Shown: in pieces, positions 11,004-23,300 of the stretch
How positions within the stretch are numbered: position 1 is the stretch's first letter
How the letters are laid out: each line of letters begins with the position of its first letter
NCBI GenBank assembly: GCA_914767715.1
Contig: OU612075.1
Span: 6,076,001 to 6,140,000, forward strand
Origin: Membranipora membranacea
Taxonomy: Eukaryota > Bryozoa > Gymnolaemata > Cheilostomatida > Membraniporidae
DNA: 64,000 nt
Direction: 5' to 3'
The notes under the pieces: model-generated
What the model was told of the DNA's origin: nothing
The model's input: only the letters and a program-made list of their open reading frames with translations
Databases searched by the model: none
Made by a program: the position numbers and the translations under genes

Positions 11004-12462
11004 TTAAGATTTGGGTTGTGGTTGTTTGCTGCCGCTGGTATCTCCTTCTGAAGATGGTGTTGAAGAGGTCATGGCAGCCATACGACGTCGGAGCATTGCT
11101 GCCTGTTTCTTTCGATTATTTGCCTGTTGCTGCTTTAATTTCTGTTTGATATTCAGACAGAATGGCACAGGGCACTTGCCTTCGTTACAGTTCTTAGCAT
11201 GGAAGCAACACAAAGTAACGAGATGTTTGCATATAGCACAACCTCCGAGATTTTTTTTCTACAAAACACATACAGCTTTGAATTATGAGTAAGAGCTCGA
11301 TGGCATATAAAGGCTGGTTCAAGAGCCTTCTAGCTCACCCATAAGCTAGTCTACTCAACATCGATTGGTAACTTGTTGAAGGCATGTTCTAGTTTTCACA
11401 CCGGCGTTGACAAAGACTCGATTGAGCTTACCCTGCAACTTTTGGTGTGATGAACAACCTTCTTCATCTTTTGACAGCTGGGTTGTTGACAGTTGGGATC
11501 ACTACACTGACAGGCATGTTTAAGTGACTGGATACATCTCTGTATGCTGATATGGCGTGACTCAGAAGCGGTCGTCGCTGCAGAGTCTTCATTGCGATTC
11601 TCGTCTGACGTACAAGGCATATCGCTTGATTTCTCTTCTTTTTCCTCCTAAAAAAGAAGTCAATGTAGTTAAAAAGTAGCAAAGTACACTTGGAGACGAT
11701 TAAGAAAGTCAAATTCTAATTACTTGCTCTTTTGTCACCAATAATTGTGCTAGTTATGCTGTTGTCTTTAGCAAAGATTATAAATTGAGTATAGGGCAAA
11801 TAAATACATCGTCATTCCATACCACAATGTTGTGACAGCAAGAGGCAAAAGTGTAGCCTGGGCTGTCTCGACCGGTGGGTGGCATCTTAGACAATATTTG
11901 TGTCAATCACCTGTTCCCTAGAGAGTATGGTCTCATTACCACATCCGTATCAGACAAGGATATCAATGGTCGATCCAATCAACACGTTGTGTGCCAGACG
12001 GAGCAAAGATAAGTAGAAATTTACAAGTCTCGCATATAGAGCTTATCTGAGCCAAATCCAGATAGTCACTCCCTAGTCGAAGTGCTCAGACAACAGCAAT
12101 GCAAGTAAGCTGCATTACAGTCTCAAACACTCAATTTCAGTGTTGAGTGCTTCATAAGCCACGTGATCTAGCCCAAGTTTCCGGGGGGGGGGGGGGAGGG
12201 GATGGAATGGAATTCTCTCACCCACCCACCCCCCCCCCCTGGAAACTTGGGCTAGATCACGTGGCCTTATGGAGTGTTTGGTAATGTAATGCCATTAGAC
12301 ATCTCATTGCAGCTGTCTGAGCACTTAGACTAGGTACTTCCTTGTCTCCCTTACCTTGTCAGTTTCCATATTAACATGTGTTCCTGTGTCCTTGTCTGTA
12401 GTCATATTGACATCATTTGCAGCTTTAGGATCTGCCATATCAGCTGATGAAGCCAAAGCCAT
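11004..12462 (-). CDS. TAZ2-only protein, CBP-derived (192 aa)
   Basis: Three exons, 12,355-12,462, 11,432-11,647 and 11,004-11,258, all phase 0, encode 192 residues. The ATG at 12,460-12,462 has an in-frame TAA 18 bases upstream. The first 60 or so residues are polar and acidic and unrelated to CBP (for example ETDKEEKEEKSSD). From about residue 62 the protein is a TAZ2 zinc domain: [15 protein letters not shown], then [19 protein letters not shown], then [20 protein letters not shown] and [13 protein letters not shown]. Every Cys and His of the CBP TAZ2 zinc pattern is present. The exon junctions sit exactly where they do in the CBP gene at 17,668-18,891. The frame ends at a TAA where CBP has a CAA glutamine codon, and the CBP donor that follows is missing. 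TAZ2 binds activation domains such as that of p53. Without HAT, ZZ or NCBD, a competitor or decoy role is plausible but inferred. Confidence 0.85.
11880..11950. repeat. Short dispersed repeat (CACCTGTTCYCTAGAGAG type)
   Basis: The same segment, with a nearby TCTCATNACCAC, occurs at 20,150-20,215 and inverted at 4139-4205. Three diverged copies show it is a dispersed repeat rather than a regulatory site. Confidence 0.5.
12072..12334. repeat. Foldback element with G-run and C-run at its centre
   Basis: The outer ends CTAGTCGAAGTGCTCAGACA and TGTCTGAGCACTTAGACTAG are inverted copies. Further in, CCACGTGATCTAGCCCAAGT pairs with ACTTGGGCTAGATCACGTGG. The centre has about 12 G (12,182-12,195) and about 11 C (12,228-12,239). 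Total length is about 260 bases. It lies in the first intron of the TAZ2-only gene, its right end only about 20 bases from the donor. Confidence 0.8.
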
Positions 12463-13105
12463 TATACCTTCTCCTCTTTATTTGATGAAAGCTAATGCTG
12501 ATTCATAGGCTGAAACTGCAAACTAACCCACTTACCTACTATTACATTATATCAAGGGCCAATCATATTTCTCTGACTTTGTTTCGTCATAATGAAAATG
12601 AGATCATTGGAATTCCCAGTTTCCTTTTGTGCCCTTTATACTCAAGAATTTACAATTTCAGTGTCTCTGCTATGTGATTCGATTATGGTTTATACCCATG
12701 AGAAGTAAATATATATTGGCTAATCTCCTAATCCAAACACATTTGAAATGAGAAATTTTTCCCCCTTATGCCGTACTCCGCTATGGTAATTACTATACAC
12801 ATACGAATGAGCGTCATATTGTCATAATTTATTGTTCTTGATTGAACCAAGAAGCTAGAGACAACTCCTTGATTGAACTAAATACGTTATCAGACCAGGG
12901 AGTTTGGGAACTCCCTGATCAGACCAGGGATCAGACATATTACCAGCACATCAAAGCTCATTTTGAAACAATATTAAAATTACAGAGTGAGAATTCCTTC
13001 GGTCAACTTGTTGCTCTCAAATGAGACATTATTTCCATGGCACAAATTGTAAGAAAAACATCACCCAAAATAAAGCGCATGACGTCAAAATACAGTTTAT
13101 ATACA

Positions 13106-13184
13106 GAACATTGAATTCCATATCTGGAATAGCATCATTAGCTTTCTTTTGCAAAACAAAGGGCTTGCAAAAATAGCCAGTCCC
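13106..13184 (-). repeat. Right arm of inverted repeat flanking the TAZ2-only gene
   Basis: Reverse complement of 9298-9375 with few differences; it ends GCCAGTCCC followed by TA at 13,185-13,186. The inner boundary near 13,106 is approximate. Confidence 0.75.
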
Positions 13185-13779
13185 TAGTAGCAATCTAGAA
13201 ATGCCCTAATCATCGACACTGTAGGCATACTGACTCTCGTGATCTGACTGGGCATGTAGATCACTGATAAACTAGGTTATCATTACCACAAAGCGGGTGT
13301 CGTAAGGCTAAGTATGCATCATGCGTGACTTGAAGTTGCGCATGTGCAAGAACAATGAGTTTAGTTTGGGTTCTGATTGCAACTTTGGAAAGGGGAAATG
13401 GGATGTCCCCTGCATAAACTACTAATCAAATTTAGCTAATAGTGACAGTAGAAGATAACTCTTTCTAACAATTCCGCACGCATTTGAGAGTGTGCCACCA
13501 GAGCAGGTAGCCAATCAGATGGCTTCGGAATTCCGAGGCTCAATTTTGCAGAGATCAGCTCATGCCCAGAGCTGAGCATGCGCAGAATGCACTGTAGGGG
13601 TATAATTACTGTTTGCAATTTTGTAAACAAGACAATTTCTCAGGCTAACTATTCATGCTACTAGGGACAGCCAATCAGATAACAGTCAGATGGGTCCCTG
13701 TGTTTAGTGTCCTAACCGTATAACGCTATGATACTATTTCCATTCTAAGAGAAGAATCTAATTCAGTGATACAGAATAA

Positions 13780-13910
13780 ATTTGATCCAATTTGCTTGCA
13801 TTTCAGTTGCTCCACTTCCACTGGTCACGCTGCAGCCTTATTGCCTGTGGCGTGACCAATAGAGGGGGAGCAACTCTGAATTCAGGCTAATGGACCAAAC
13901 TTGGTCTAGT
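13780..13910. repeat. Foldback element, GATCCAATTTGC family
   Basis: Starts TTTGATCCAATTTGCTTGCA and ends with the inverted TGGACCAAACTTGGTCTAG. Inside, GGTCACGC and GCGTGACC are inverted, as are TTGCTCC and GGAGCAA. Relatives lie at 38,490-38,620, 48,222-48,444, 57,447-57,860 and 61,168-61,292. Confidence 0.75.
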
Positions 13911-15341
13911 CAGGAAGTCATGGGTCTAGTTTATACATGAGGATATAACAGAGCCAGAACATTGAATACCATGCCTTCAGTACTAATTAGAAGAAGTGTT
14001 TGATAACAAAATCAGAGTAAATCATCCGATGTAAATGTCATTTTGTACACATTTTATTAACAATATTTGAGAATTACTTTTGAATGAATAATGAATATAA
14101 TTCTGTACATTTGCAGGGCTCATAAATAGAAAAAAAGTGCGCAACATCACCAGTTGTCGGTTTTAAATACATATCTCCTGTTGATAGGGAGGAGGGGGGG
14201 TAAGACTAAGCTTTCAGAAAGTTATAAAGTATATATAGTTATCAGAAAATACAATATCTGTTCAAAAACCATCTGCATTCGATTACTCAATTACAATAGA
14301 TACTATCTACAAGTATATGAATTATCAGTAGATTACATGAGGCTGGCATATATAGTTATTTAACATAATATAGAGAATGAGGGTCTAGCTACATGTAGAA
14401 TACATATTGCATTCATTGGTCACTTGATGTGAAAACCAAAATGTGAGAGCAATAAGAGAATAACCATTGGTTTGAACTTTCACCTTTGACCTGTTCCTTC
14501 TGATTATGAGCCATGGCCAATGAGAATATATGTAGTGTAGTCCCAAGTAAGGAAGCAACAAGTTAATAGGGCAAACGACTATTTTGAAATGTAGAAACTC
14601 ATTAAAACGGTATTTTATACATTACAGAGCAGTGGGCCTCAATGCAATAATGATCTTCATATCTTACATAGACCAGCTGCATGACTATAATAGTTATGTG
14701 TAAAAAACACTCAATCAGCAGCGATCCGACAGATGAAGTAAATTTAATAAATATAAATGGAATAAGACGAATTGTCGCCACAAGAAAAAATAGGGTAGTG
14801 GCAGGGGTCTTGCGTCTTTGTTGAGATGCTTATAACATGCATGAAAATAAATGTTGACTATTTTACACAATTATGGCTGGTTGCTTGAATCAGCAAGGCA
14901 TAACAAATGCATAATATTATACGGAGGATTCACATAGATTTACACTCCAGTCCCATTTTTTTTCTCGCCGCATTGTCAACAGGTGGAGGTACTATACAAG
15001 TTCTGGGCAGCCGAAGTGGATATAAAAACAACCCAAGATGTCGTCGACTCGGTGATAATTAAGACTATTTCACAATAACTAGTTTTGTCTAAATAGCAGT
15101 GAATCCTATGCCTAAGATAACGGGGAGGGGCCCTACTGTCTAGCGATGTAAAATTTAATAGTAATGTACATAATAATTGTGTTGTGACTGATATTCTGAG
15201 ACAGGGAGTACTATGATAATAATTAACACTAGTTAAATTATGTACAACATACATGTAGCAAAAAATAGAAATTGATATGACAGCAGTTAGTGCAATATTC
15301 ACAACTTCACACCAGAAGTGCGACGGCAGCGGGCCCTTTCA

Positions 15342-17390
15342 TCACAAACTATCGACAAACTTGCTCAGTTCTTCTTGAGGTGTCAAAGCGCTGCTGTCCG
15401 GCTGAGGAGGCCCCTGTGGGCCGCTGCCGACAAAGCCCTGATCGCCACCGAAATCAGGCGGGGCGTTTTGTTGTTGCGGAGGCATGTTAGTGTTCATTTG
15501 TGGGGCGTAATTTCCCTGGCCAGGCGTCCCTGGCTGCATCATCCCCACCATGTTATGGGGGTTAGGGTCCATTCCAGGTTGCATGATAGCAGGCGATGCT
15601 GTTGCATGCGGACGAGGAGACTGGCCCGGTTGCGGAGACCTGGTGTGAGACGGTAACGGGGCGGGAGATCGTACTTGCTGCAATAGCTGATGATTGTGAT
15701 GCATTTGAGCGCCGGGTGGGACTTGTCCTCTAATGCGCACCCCACCAGGCTGGTGTCCCATAGGCGGGCCTCCAGGCTGTCCGGGCATCGAACCATCAGG
15801 AGCTGGGGACCCCTGATAAGGTACCCGCGGTCCTCCGTACTGAGGAGGCATTCCGTGTTGCATCATGCTTTGCATCTGATAGCCTTGGTTCTGCGGAGGC
15901 TGCTGGGGGTACATATTAGGCTGCATTTGATTAGGACCCATAGAGTGAGGTCCCGGAGGTCTACGGCCCATAGGCCAGCTCATACCGCCGGCAGCACCGC
16001 GCTGCATATGGTTCTGATTTTTCCGCTTGATGAAAGCATCCATTAGTTGAGGGTTAGATTTCAGTAATTCCATTATCTCTTGATGTTGCTGAGCGCTATT
16101 GGGTGACTTGAGAGCTATTTCCAGCTGTCGCATGAGGTTGGCGTTAGCAGATGGTGGGCCCATGCCTGGCTGCCCAGGTCCACGTGGCATCATACCACCA
16201 GCTCCCATACCTGGATGATGACCTGAGAATAATAATAGCCCACTATTATATTTGTCCATGTTATGATACATACATATATATAGTATATATAATAATATAT
16301 ATTTTAATAAAATTAATAAATAATAATAAATATATTTGTCCACATATTATAAATGTGGAGATGGATGTGCTTGAACAGACAGACACAGCTTATTAAATTT
16401 TTTACTCTCTTGCTACCAATTGACACCTTTACACGCATATCAATACTTCATTTTCGAACTGATTGTATTTTTATTTTTAATATAATAATAAATAACCATT
16501 TTATTACTCTTACCCATAGGTCTACTTTGGTTGTACATCGGTGGGGGTGGTTGAGGGTTGACCCACTGATCCTGTTGCGGGTGTCCGCCCATACTGTTGG
16601 GCATCATCATTGGTGGCTGCTGTCCGCCGTGACCAGGAGGCATACCCTGGTCTCTCATGCCACCCATAGGCTGTTGACCATATCCACCAGGTTGTCCCAT
16701 CTAGGAAAAAAGAAATATTAAAACTTAATTTTGTTACTTTGCTGGCTGTAATTATGTAGCTTTATTCCTTTGGAATTTTATCTCCAAATAGTGGCTACCC
16801 ACTATAATTTACAACACAAGACTTACAGCGCTTCATTAACCATATCTGCGCGTTGGGCATGTTAGTTTTAAACCATTAACACACAAATACTTTTATATTC
16901 ATGGTATCGCACTAGCAGGAGTAAAAAGAAATATCACGTTGATAATTTCACCAATATTTATAGTTAGAAACTGTATCAAATTGACATTCTGTGTAGAATC
17001 TCACCTTCACATTCACACAATACTACTTCACAGCTTTACACAGATCATGGTTGTGTTGGTCCATTCTTACCTGATTAGGAGTTGACTGCATAGACATATT
17101 CTGATTAGGAGCTTGATGCATCATACCAGCCGAGACCGCCGCAGGGTTCATACCTCTCTGCTGAGCCATAGCTGCGGGCTTGCCTCCCATACCACCAGGT
17201 CCTACAGGCTGTCCGGGGTGCTGCCCGGGCATCGGCTTGCCTCCGACTGAAGGGGGTCCCTGAGTGGCTTTGAGAGCCTGGTTGAGTGCGTGGTGTGCGG
17301 CGTGGACGGCTGCTGGTGGAGCGGCTGGCTGCATGGGTTTACCTCCGCCATGATTACCGCTTGCGGGGTACGGACTAGACACTGGCTGGC
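15342..17390 (-). other. CREBBP: CBP C-terminal region with NCBD
   Basis: Exons 17071-17390, 16514-16700 and 15342-16222 encode Gly/Pro/Met/Gln-rich sequence. The nuclear coactivator binding domain is at about residues 1900-1945 ([20 protein letters not shown], then [20 protein letters not shown]), which folds with the SRC/NCOA coactivators. Confidence 0.9.
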
Positions 17391-20300
17391 CTGAAACATC
17401 CAGTACACAAAACGTTATAATCATGTGTGGAAATACCATGCACCCTTTTTTTTGCAACACCTGTCTGTGTTAGTGATAAAAATACATATATCAATCACCC
17501 AAGTTTATCTTGGCACTAGACAATTCTGGCTACCAGTTTGTCGCTTTTGTTCTGGTATTGTCTAATAACCTCAGTTGTTATTTGAAAGAACCGCTTTATT
17601 CCAAAAACAGTAGTGCAAATGTGATATGGGAAAACAAGATGAAATTTGTGAAGCATTCAACACTTACCGAGTGAGGATTGAGAGTTGGAATGTGGTAGTT
17701 TGCTGCCGCTGGTATTTCCTGAGGGTGGTGTAGAGCCCATAGCTCCCTGACCTCCGGGTCCGCCTATCATGGCGGCCATACGACGTCGGAGCATTGCTGC
17801 CTGCTTCTTTCGATTGTTTGCTTGTTGCTGTTTGAATTTCTGTTTGATATTCAGACAGAATGGCACTGGGCACTTGCCTTCGTTACAGTTCTTAGCATGG
17901 AAGCAACACAAAGTAACGAGCTGTTTGCATATAGCACAACCTCCCAGAGATTTTTTCTACAAAACAAAGACAGAGTTTAAAAGTTATTATGGGTAAAAAA
18001 TGGATGGTGAATCAAATTTAGGAAGGATAATTAGTTAATCATCACCTAAATATGAAAGAATTTGCTTTGCCGTAAAAAGACAACTTAGTGTTGTTAGTGA
18101 TAGCATATAATCATGCCTAATATTATGTGCAATGGACCTTCCATGCTGTCAATTCCGGTCAGATCTATTGCACATTACAAGGAAATGAATCACCTAAAAA
18201 TAACACACCTCCAAGACAACATCCCCATCACATATTTTCATAACAAACTGTTTACTAGAGCTGCAAAAATGTATCACTCAGTTGATGTTCTGAACAAATT
18301 TTTTTCATTGCTCTACAGTTATCTAGGGAGAGATGGAACAGGAAAACATCACTGACTGCTTATGGTGTTAGCAAGGACTAAAATATCTTTTTGACATTTG
18401 TCTGGTTGACATTCGTGGCCACAAAATTCTTGTGCCAAGGTAACATGTACAGATGAACTGCATCCTGGTTGGAAAAAATAGTCGTTCAGTAAAGCGCCAA
18501 AGAAATGATGATTTTAAATAGTCTCATAATCGCTCCCTGTCAATTATGCGCAAAAGTTATTCTTTCCATATTCAATTTCTTCCCAGTTTCATGTTGCTAG
18601 TATAGAGCTGGAGTTAGCTAGGGGAAAATCAAAACCACTCACCCTGCAACTTTTCGTGTGGTGAACAACCTTCTTCATCTTTTGACAGCTGGATTGTCGA
18701 CAGTTGGCGTCGCGACACTGACAGGCATGTACAAGTGACTGTATACATCTCTGTATGCTGATTTTGCGAGATTCGGCCGGTGAGCACATTGCCGCTGAAT
18801 CCTGATTGCCGTCCCCGTCCAACAAGCCGAGCTTCTCCATCGGATGCTGATGCTTCTCCTTTTGGTAACACTGAACACAAAGGTCAAAGTCCTGAAATAC
18901 AAGAGCAAAAGCATTGTTGAAAAATACGCAAGGAAATGGTGGATCAAGTTTGAAGGAAGTAGTGATTCAATTATTCCAACATGTTGTTCCATTGGCAAAA
19001 TTATTACCATCTAACTTTCTAAATTTAGGAATACAACTGCGTACAATGGGGCATACAGTTATGAATGAGCGTATAGTATGCTCAAAGCTAACTAGGTATA
19101 AAATCAAGACATAGATGGTCCATGCCTTTCAAATTATTCAACAATAGAAATCTGTTGTACTAGACACTGATTGCTTGATAGTATGCTAGGAAAATTAAAA
19201 AAAAGTTTCATCACCTGACAGTCACAAACACAACCCTCAAGATCAAGATACCATTCTGCCTGTACCGGCACTGGTATAGAATCAGGCAGAGTCGGAGCTG
19301 ACATCATGATCGGTGCAACGCTAGCAGTAGGTCTCGGTATAGGATACAGCACAGACCATATACCAGAATCCATGTTCCTCGTTGTTGTATAATTTAAAAT
19401 TTAATCACCAAATACCAAAGAAACACAACCTAGCAGTTCACTATCCAAATGACGAATGACATACATCACTTGTTTTTCAGGATTGGCTACAGGGAATCTG
19501 TCAACACTGTTGTCTTGTACGGGATGCATGTGTTTCCCCATAACAATTGCGAGGTAAAAACTTGTGCCACCGATATTAATACAGGCAACAGGAAGCTACC
19601 TTTCAATCATACATAGTAGCGTATGATCAAGCACGTTGCAAATCATGTCAATCAATATAGTTAAAAATAAATCACATTTTATTGGCTACCTGCATGAGGA
19701 ACAATCTGAACCAATCAAAAGTGATTTTTCATCAATGCAACCAATCAAGTGATTTTTCATCAATGCAGAGACTAGGTGGCTGCCCTAGATTATTTAGTAT
19801 GCAGAAAACCAACCAATCCCACAGTTCACTGAACCTAAATATCAATGTTTAATCCAGACCAGGTACTGAAGGGAAAGTGTCCCAGTACAATTATAACGCA
19901 GTAGTAGGCAACAAAGCAAATTAACTGTAGAACTATTGCAACAGAACCAAGACGACAACAAATCTAAATTAGCTAGTTAACGAGGCTTCTAGTAAAAAGA
20001 ATATTGTTAAAGCTTGGCTTTCCTATTCATAACTTAGTTAGAGACTTTCCTACGGTCTAGAGCTTGGAGCAAGCCATTCAATTACATTGGTAGCTTCTAG
20101 TTCTTAATTAAAGCTTGTCTGCATTTGTCGTTAGGGTTAATACCAATAGCGCCACTATGGGTGCCAATCATCTGTTCTCTGGAGAGAACAATCTCATACC
20201 ACAACCCTCCTTCCACACAGGTCAAGACCAATAGTGTTATCTCACTTTATCAATATACAGTCTGTACCCCCCCCCCTCCCCCCAAACGTAAGACAAGACA

Positions 20301-23300
20301 ATGATGTTACCTCACTATATCAATATAAAGTCCATCAACCAAGCTATCAACTCACCTCGCAAACTGTACAGTGCCACCTCGTTTCCACCTGCCCCTTGCA
20401 CATATTACATGTGTAGACGAACGCGTCCCTGCTAGAGTTGTGTATCTCGTGCAGCATGGCGATGGTACTGAACTTCGTACGGCGCAGAGTCGAGAACTCC
20501 CAGTGTTTCTCCCTGGCCATGGTGAGGAAGGCGTCGCGGCCGTCCATGAGATCGCATGATATAAGTGGGTCTGGGTCTGAGACGACGTCCTGTCTGATGA
20601 GTGCGTGAGTTTGGAGCTTTATCACAAAGAACACATCGCGATACTTCTCCATGGATGATAGAACCTAAATAAGCAAAATGATACATATGGTCAGTATCCA
20701 GAGAGCAAATTTGAAGATCTGAAAGCAGTGGATTATGATGAGATATTTAACGTATAAAATAAAAGCATCAATATGGTTATGGATGAGATTAACCCCAAAT
20801 AATTGATTGGTGACTTGGCATTTTTGACAAAGCGGGTCCTGTCACATTGAGTGCAGACAGTTAAGCACAACTCCCAGGTACACATAAAACCCTATTTATC
20901 AATATAAAACTGATCAATTCAAAATGTCACATTGCCCTTCCATTCTATTCATGGAAACAGCTGTTTTTAAGCCAAACTTCAGCTTAGCATGATTGACGCT
21001 TCTTAATCCCCTTTCACCATTGCCCTCCATTCTTATTACATGATATCCTCAAAGCCTTCCCAAAGAATGTTATAGTCAGGCGGTTACTTATGATAAAGTT
21101 GTGTCAGATTAGCATCGTAAAGAAATACAATGCACCACTTGGCATGAATTATCGATGGTGGAAAGAGCGCCGCCCATAAGGGAAGGTAACTCTCATTCTC
21201 TGCATTATGATGTCACAGTGAACAGGAAGTGTTTGTTTCTTGTATTGCATAAGTAACTGCCTGACTATAACATGCATTGGTCTTTGGGTAGTTTGCAATG
21301 TGAGAAGGGAAGACTGATTGAGCTGGGCCTCCAACGCACACTGACATCGAGATCACATTATTATCATGTGTATCTCTGATCGTTAGTGTCAATTTAGTAG
21401 CAGTACCTAACATGTACACACCCCAAATTAATAAAATTGGACAAGGGTCACCAGATTTCTTGTGATGGTACTTCTACTAAATGAATAAATTCACTCTCTA
21501 TCGATCAGGGATATTCATCCAATAGTATATCATGTGATCAGTGTGTCTCCAGCATGCACCAGCTTCCAAAGCGGGACAAAGCAGAGATAGGTGAGGATGT
21601 TTCCAGAGTGAGTCTATATCTGACAATGTGAGCCCTCTTACCTTTGTAGTGAGATCAGAACCGTTTTGCTGAGCAGGTTTCTTTGAGCTCTTTCTCGTGC
21701 TGGCCTTCTTGTTGCCTTTCTTCTTGGTGGCCTTCTTGCCTTGTTTCTTTCCGCTGGGGTCCTGAGAAGTGTTGTCCTCCGTATCGGCTCCCATCATATC
21801 AGAGTCAGCATCCTGAGAGGCCGCGGCAGCGTCCTGAGCAGCCGCTGCTTCCTCCTCTGCTCTCTTACGCTTCTCTTCTTCCTCCAATTCCTAATTAAAT
21901 TTTCAAATATACATATATAAACTTTCAAAGAATGTTGGGTCCTTTTCGCCGGCACCTTTTGTTGGAGGAAGCATAAACAGAAAAAAGCTTGGTAGAAAGA
22001 TATGTAAATGTACTCAGAAAAGTTACTTACAGACAAACCCTCCTAGTAACCTCTCTGACAGGTTGGAGTCAAAATACAAAATTTAGAGCACCAGAGTGAG
22101 AGTGATGTACAAAATTCCAGCCTCATCAACTTAATGTAGAAATGCCAGGTACCTGACCAAAAAACCAAATAATTTCATTCCTCCCTGGAATTAAATCAAT
22201 TGTCTACTTTGGTAAGAGATAGTTGATTTTGATGGCACAATGGTACACTATACACTCAATAAATTGACCCAAACTGACAGACAGTATCACCAAGGTGTAG
22301 TACCATTCAGCACAGTCGTTGCACCTTACAAACCTGGGGGTACAACTCCAAAGTAGCTACTCAAATCACCAAATATAATGAGGAATTAGTTGCTGTTATC
22401 TTATTTTTCTGGTTTTACACAAATTAATAACATAACTGCCACACATGGCTGTATAATGAGCTACCTGTCTCATAAACTTCATTTGGCTTTAGTTTTGATC
22501 ACCATTTCAGTAAGAGTTTGGGTAACTTCGTCATAACCAGATAGAGATGAATTACTTACCCGGATGCTTTCTTCCAGAACATTAGGCCAGAAGTCACCTT
22601 CAAAGTAGGGAACCTGGGTCGCGCATGATAATCCTTTCTCTACCGCATCTTTGTATATATCCTTATACTCCACGACAACCCCTTCTATTATGGCCTACAA
22701 AAAATGGGAAGTCTCAACATTAACTACCAACAGTAGCACTATATATATTATATATCCCTACACTTTTCAAATGTTGGCATGTACACAAAACTGTCACTTT
22801 TCCTTCCTAATACAATTATAAAATGGTGATAAATGAGGAAGAAGTGAACACTTTTGGGCGACAAAAATAAAATTATCACTTTGCCTTCCTAATGCAATTA
22901 TAAAGTGTCGATGAATCAGAAAAGCTGACACTTATGACCAATTCAAGTTCCCTGAGATTAGTGAGTCTGACATCGATCTTTTACACTACTCACTTTGTCT
23001 AACATCTTCTTGTACCAGTCTTGTAATCTCTTTGGTTTCGGTATCTTTTGTTCAACAGGGTGGCAGTGGAAAATATAGTCGTCGCCTTCCGAGGGAGGAC
23101 AAGCCCATATGTGCGCCCAGTTGAAGCCTAACGCTTTACAATAGTCCAAATAGCCTATCAGTATTTCGTGGTAGACGGCAGTCTTATATTCTTTGGGCTG
23201 GAAGAAATGCACAGAGTCTAGGTATGATATGTACACTCTGCCCCTGTTTGGTTGGCATACTTTATCGTCATACTCCTGAACGTGCATTCCGAAGAAGCAG

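Larger units (their letters stand above)
12463..15341. other. Intergenic region between CBP and TAZ2-only genes
   Basis: It contains the 3' untranslated region of CBP and the 5' flank of the TAZ2-only gene. Repeats seen are the right arm of the inverted repeat (13,106-13,184) and a GATCCAATTTGC foldback (13,780-13,910). No open frame here looks coding. I could not place the CBP poly(A) site with confidence. Confidence 0.6.
17668..20430 (-). other. CREBBP: CBP ZZ and TAZ2 domain exons
   Basis: The ZZ finger is split between exon 20356-20664 ([20 protein letters not shown]) and exon 18643-18891 ([16 protein letters not shown]). TAZ2 is split between the rest of 18643-18891 ([15 protein letters not shown] to HHTKSCR) and 17668-17956 ([20 protein letters not shown] to [12 protein letters not shown]). 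The TAZ2 halves are the parent of the TAZ2-only gene. Confidence 0.93.

Noticed and set aside
3389-12462. A single transcript joining the TAZ2-only and tandem-KIX exons
   Set aside because: The TAZ2-only frame ends at a stop with no donor, and the KIX gene has its own ATG directly after an in-frame stop.
15290-16396. Several plus-strand open frames opposite the last CBP exon
   Set aside because: They are antisense shadows of the GC-richer, Gly/Pro/Met-rich CBP C-terminal exon.
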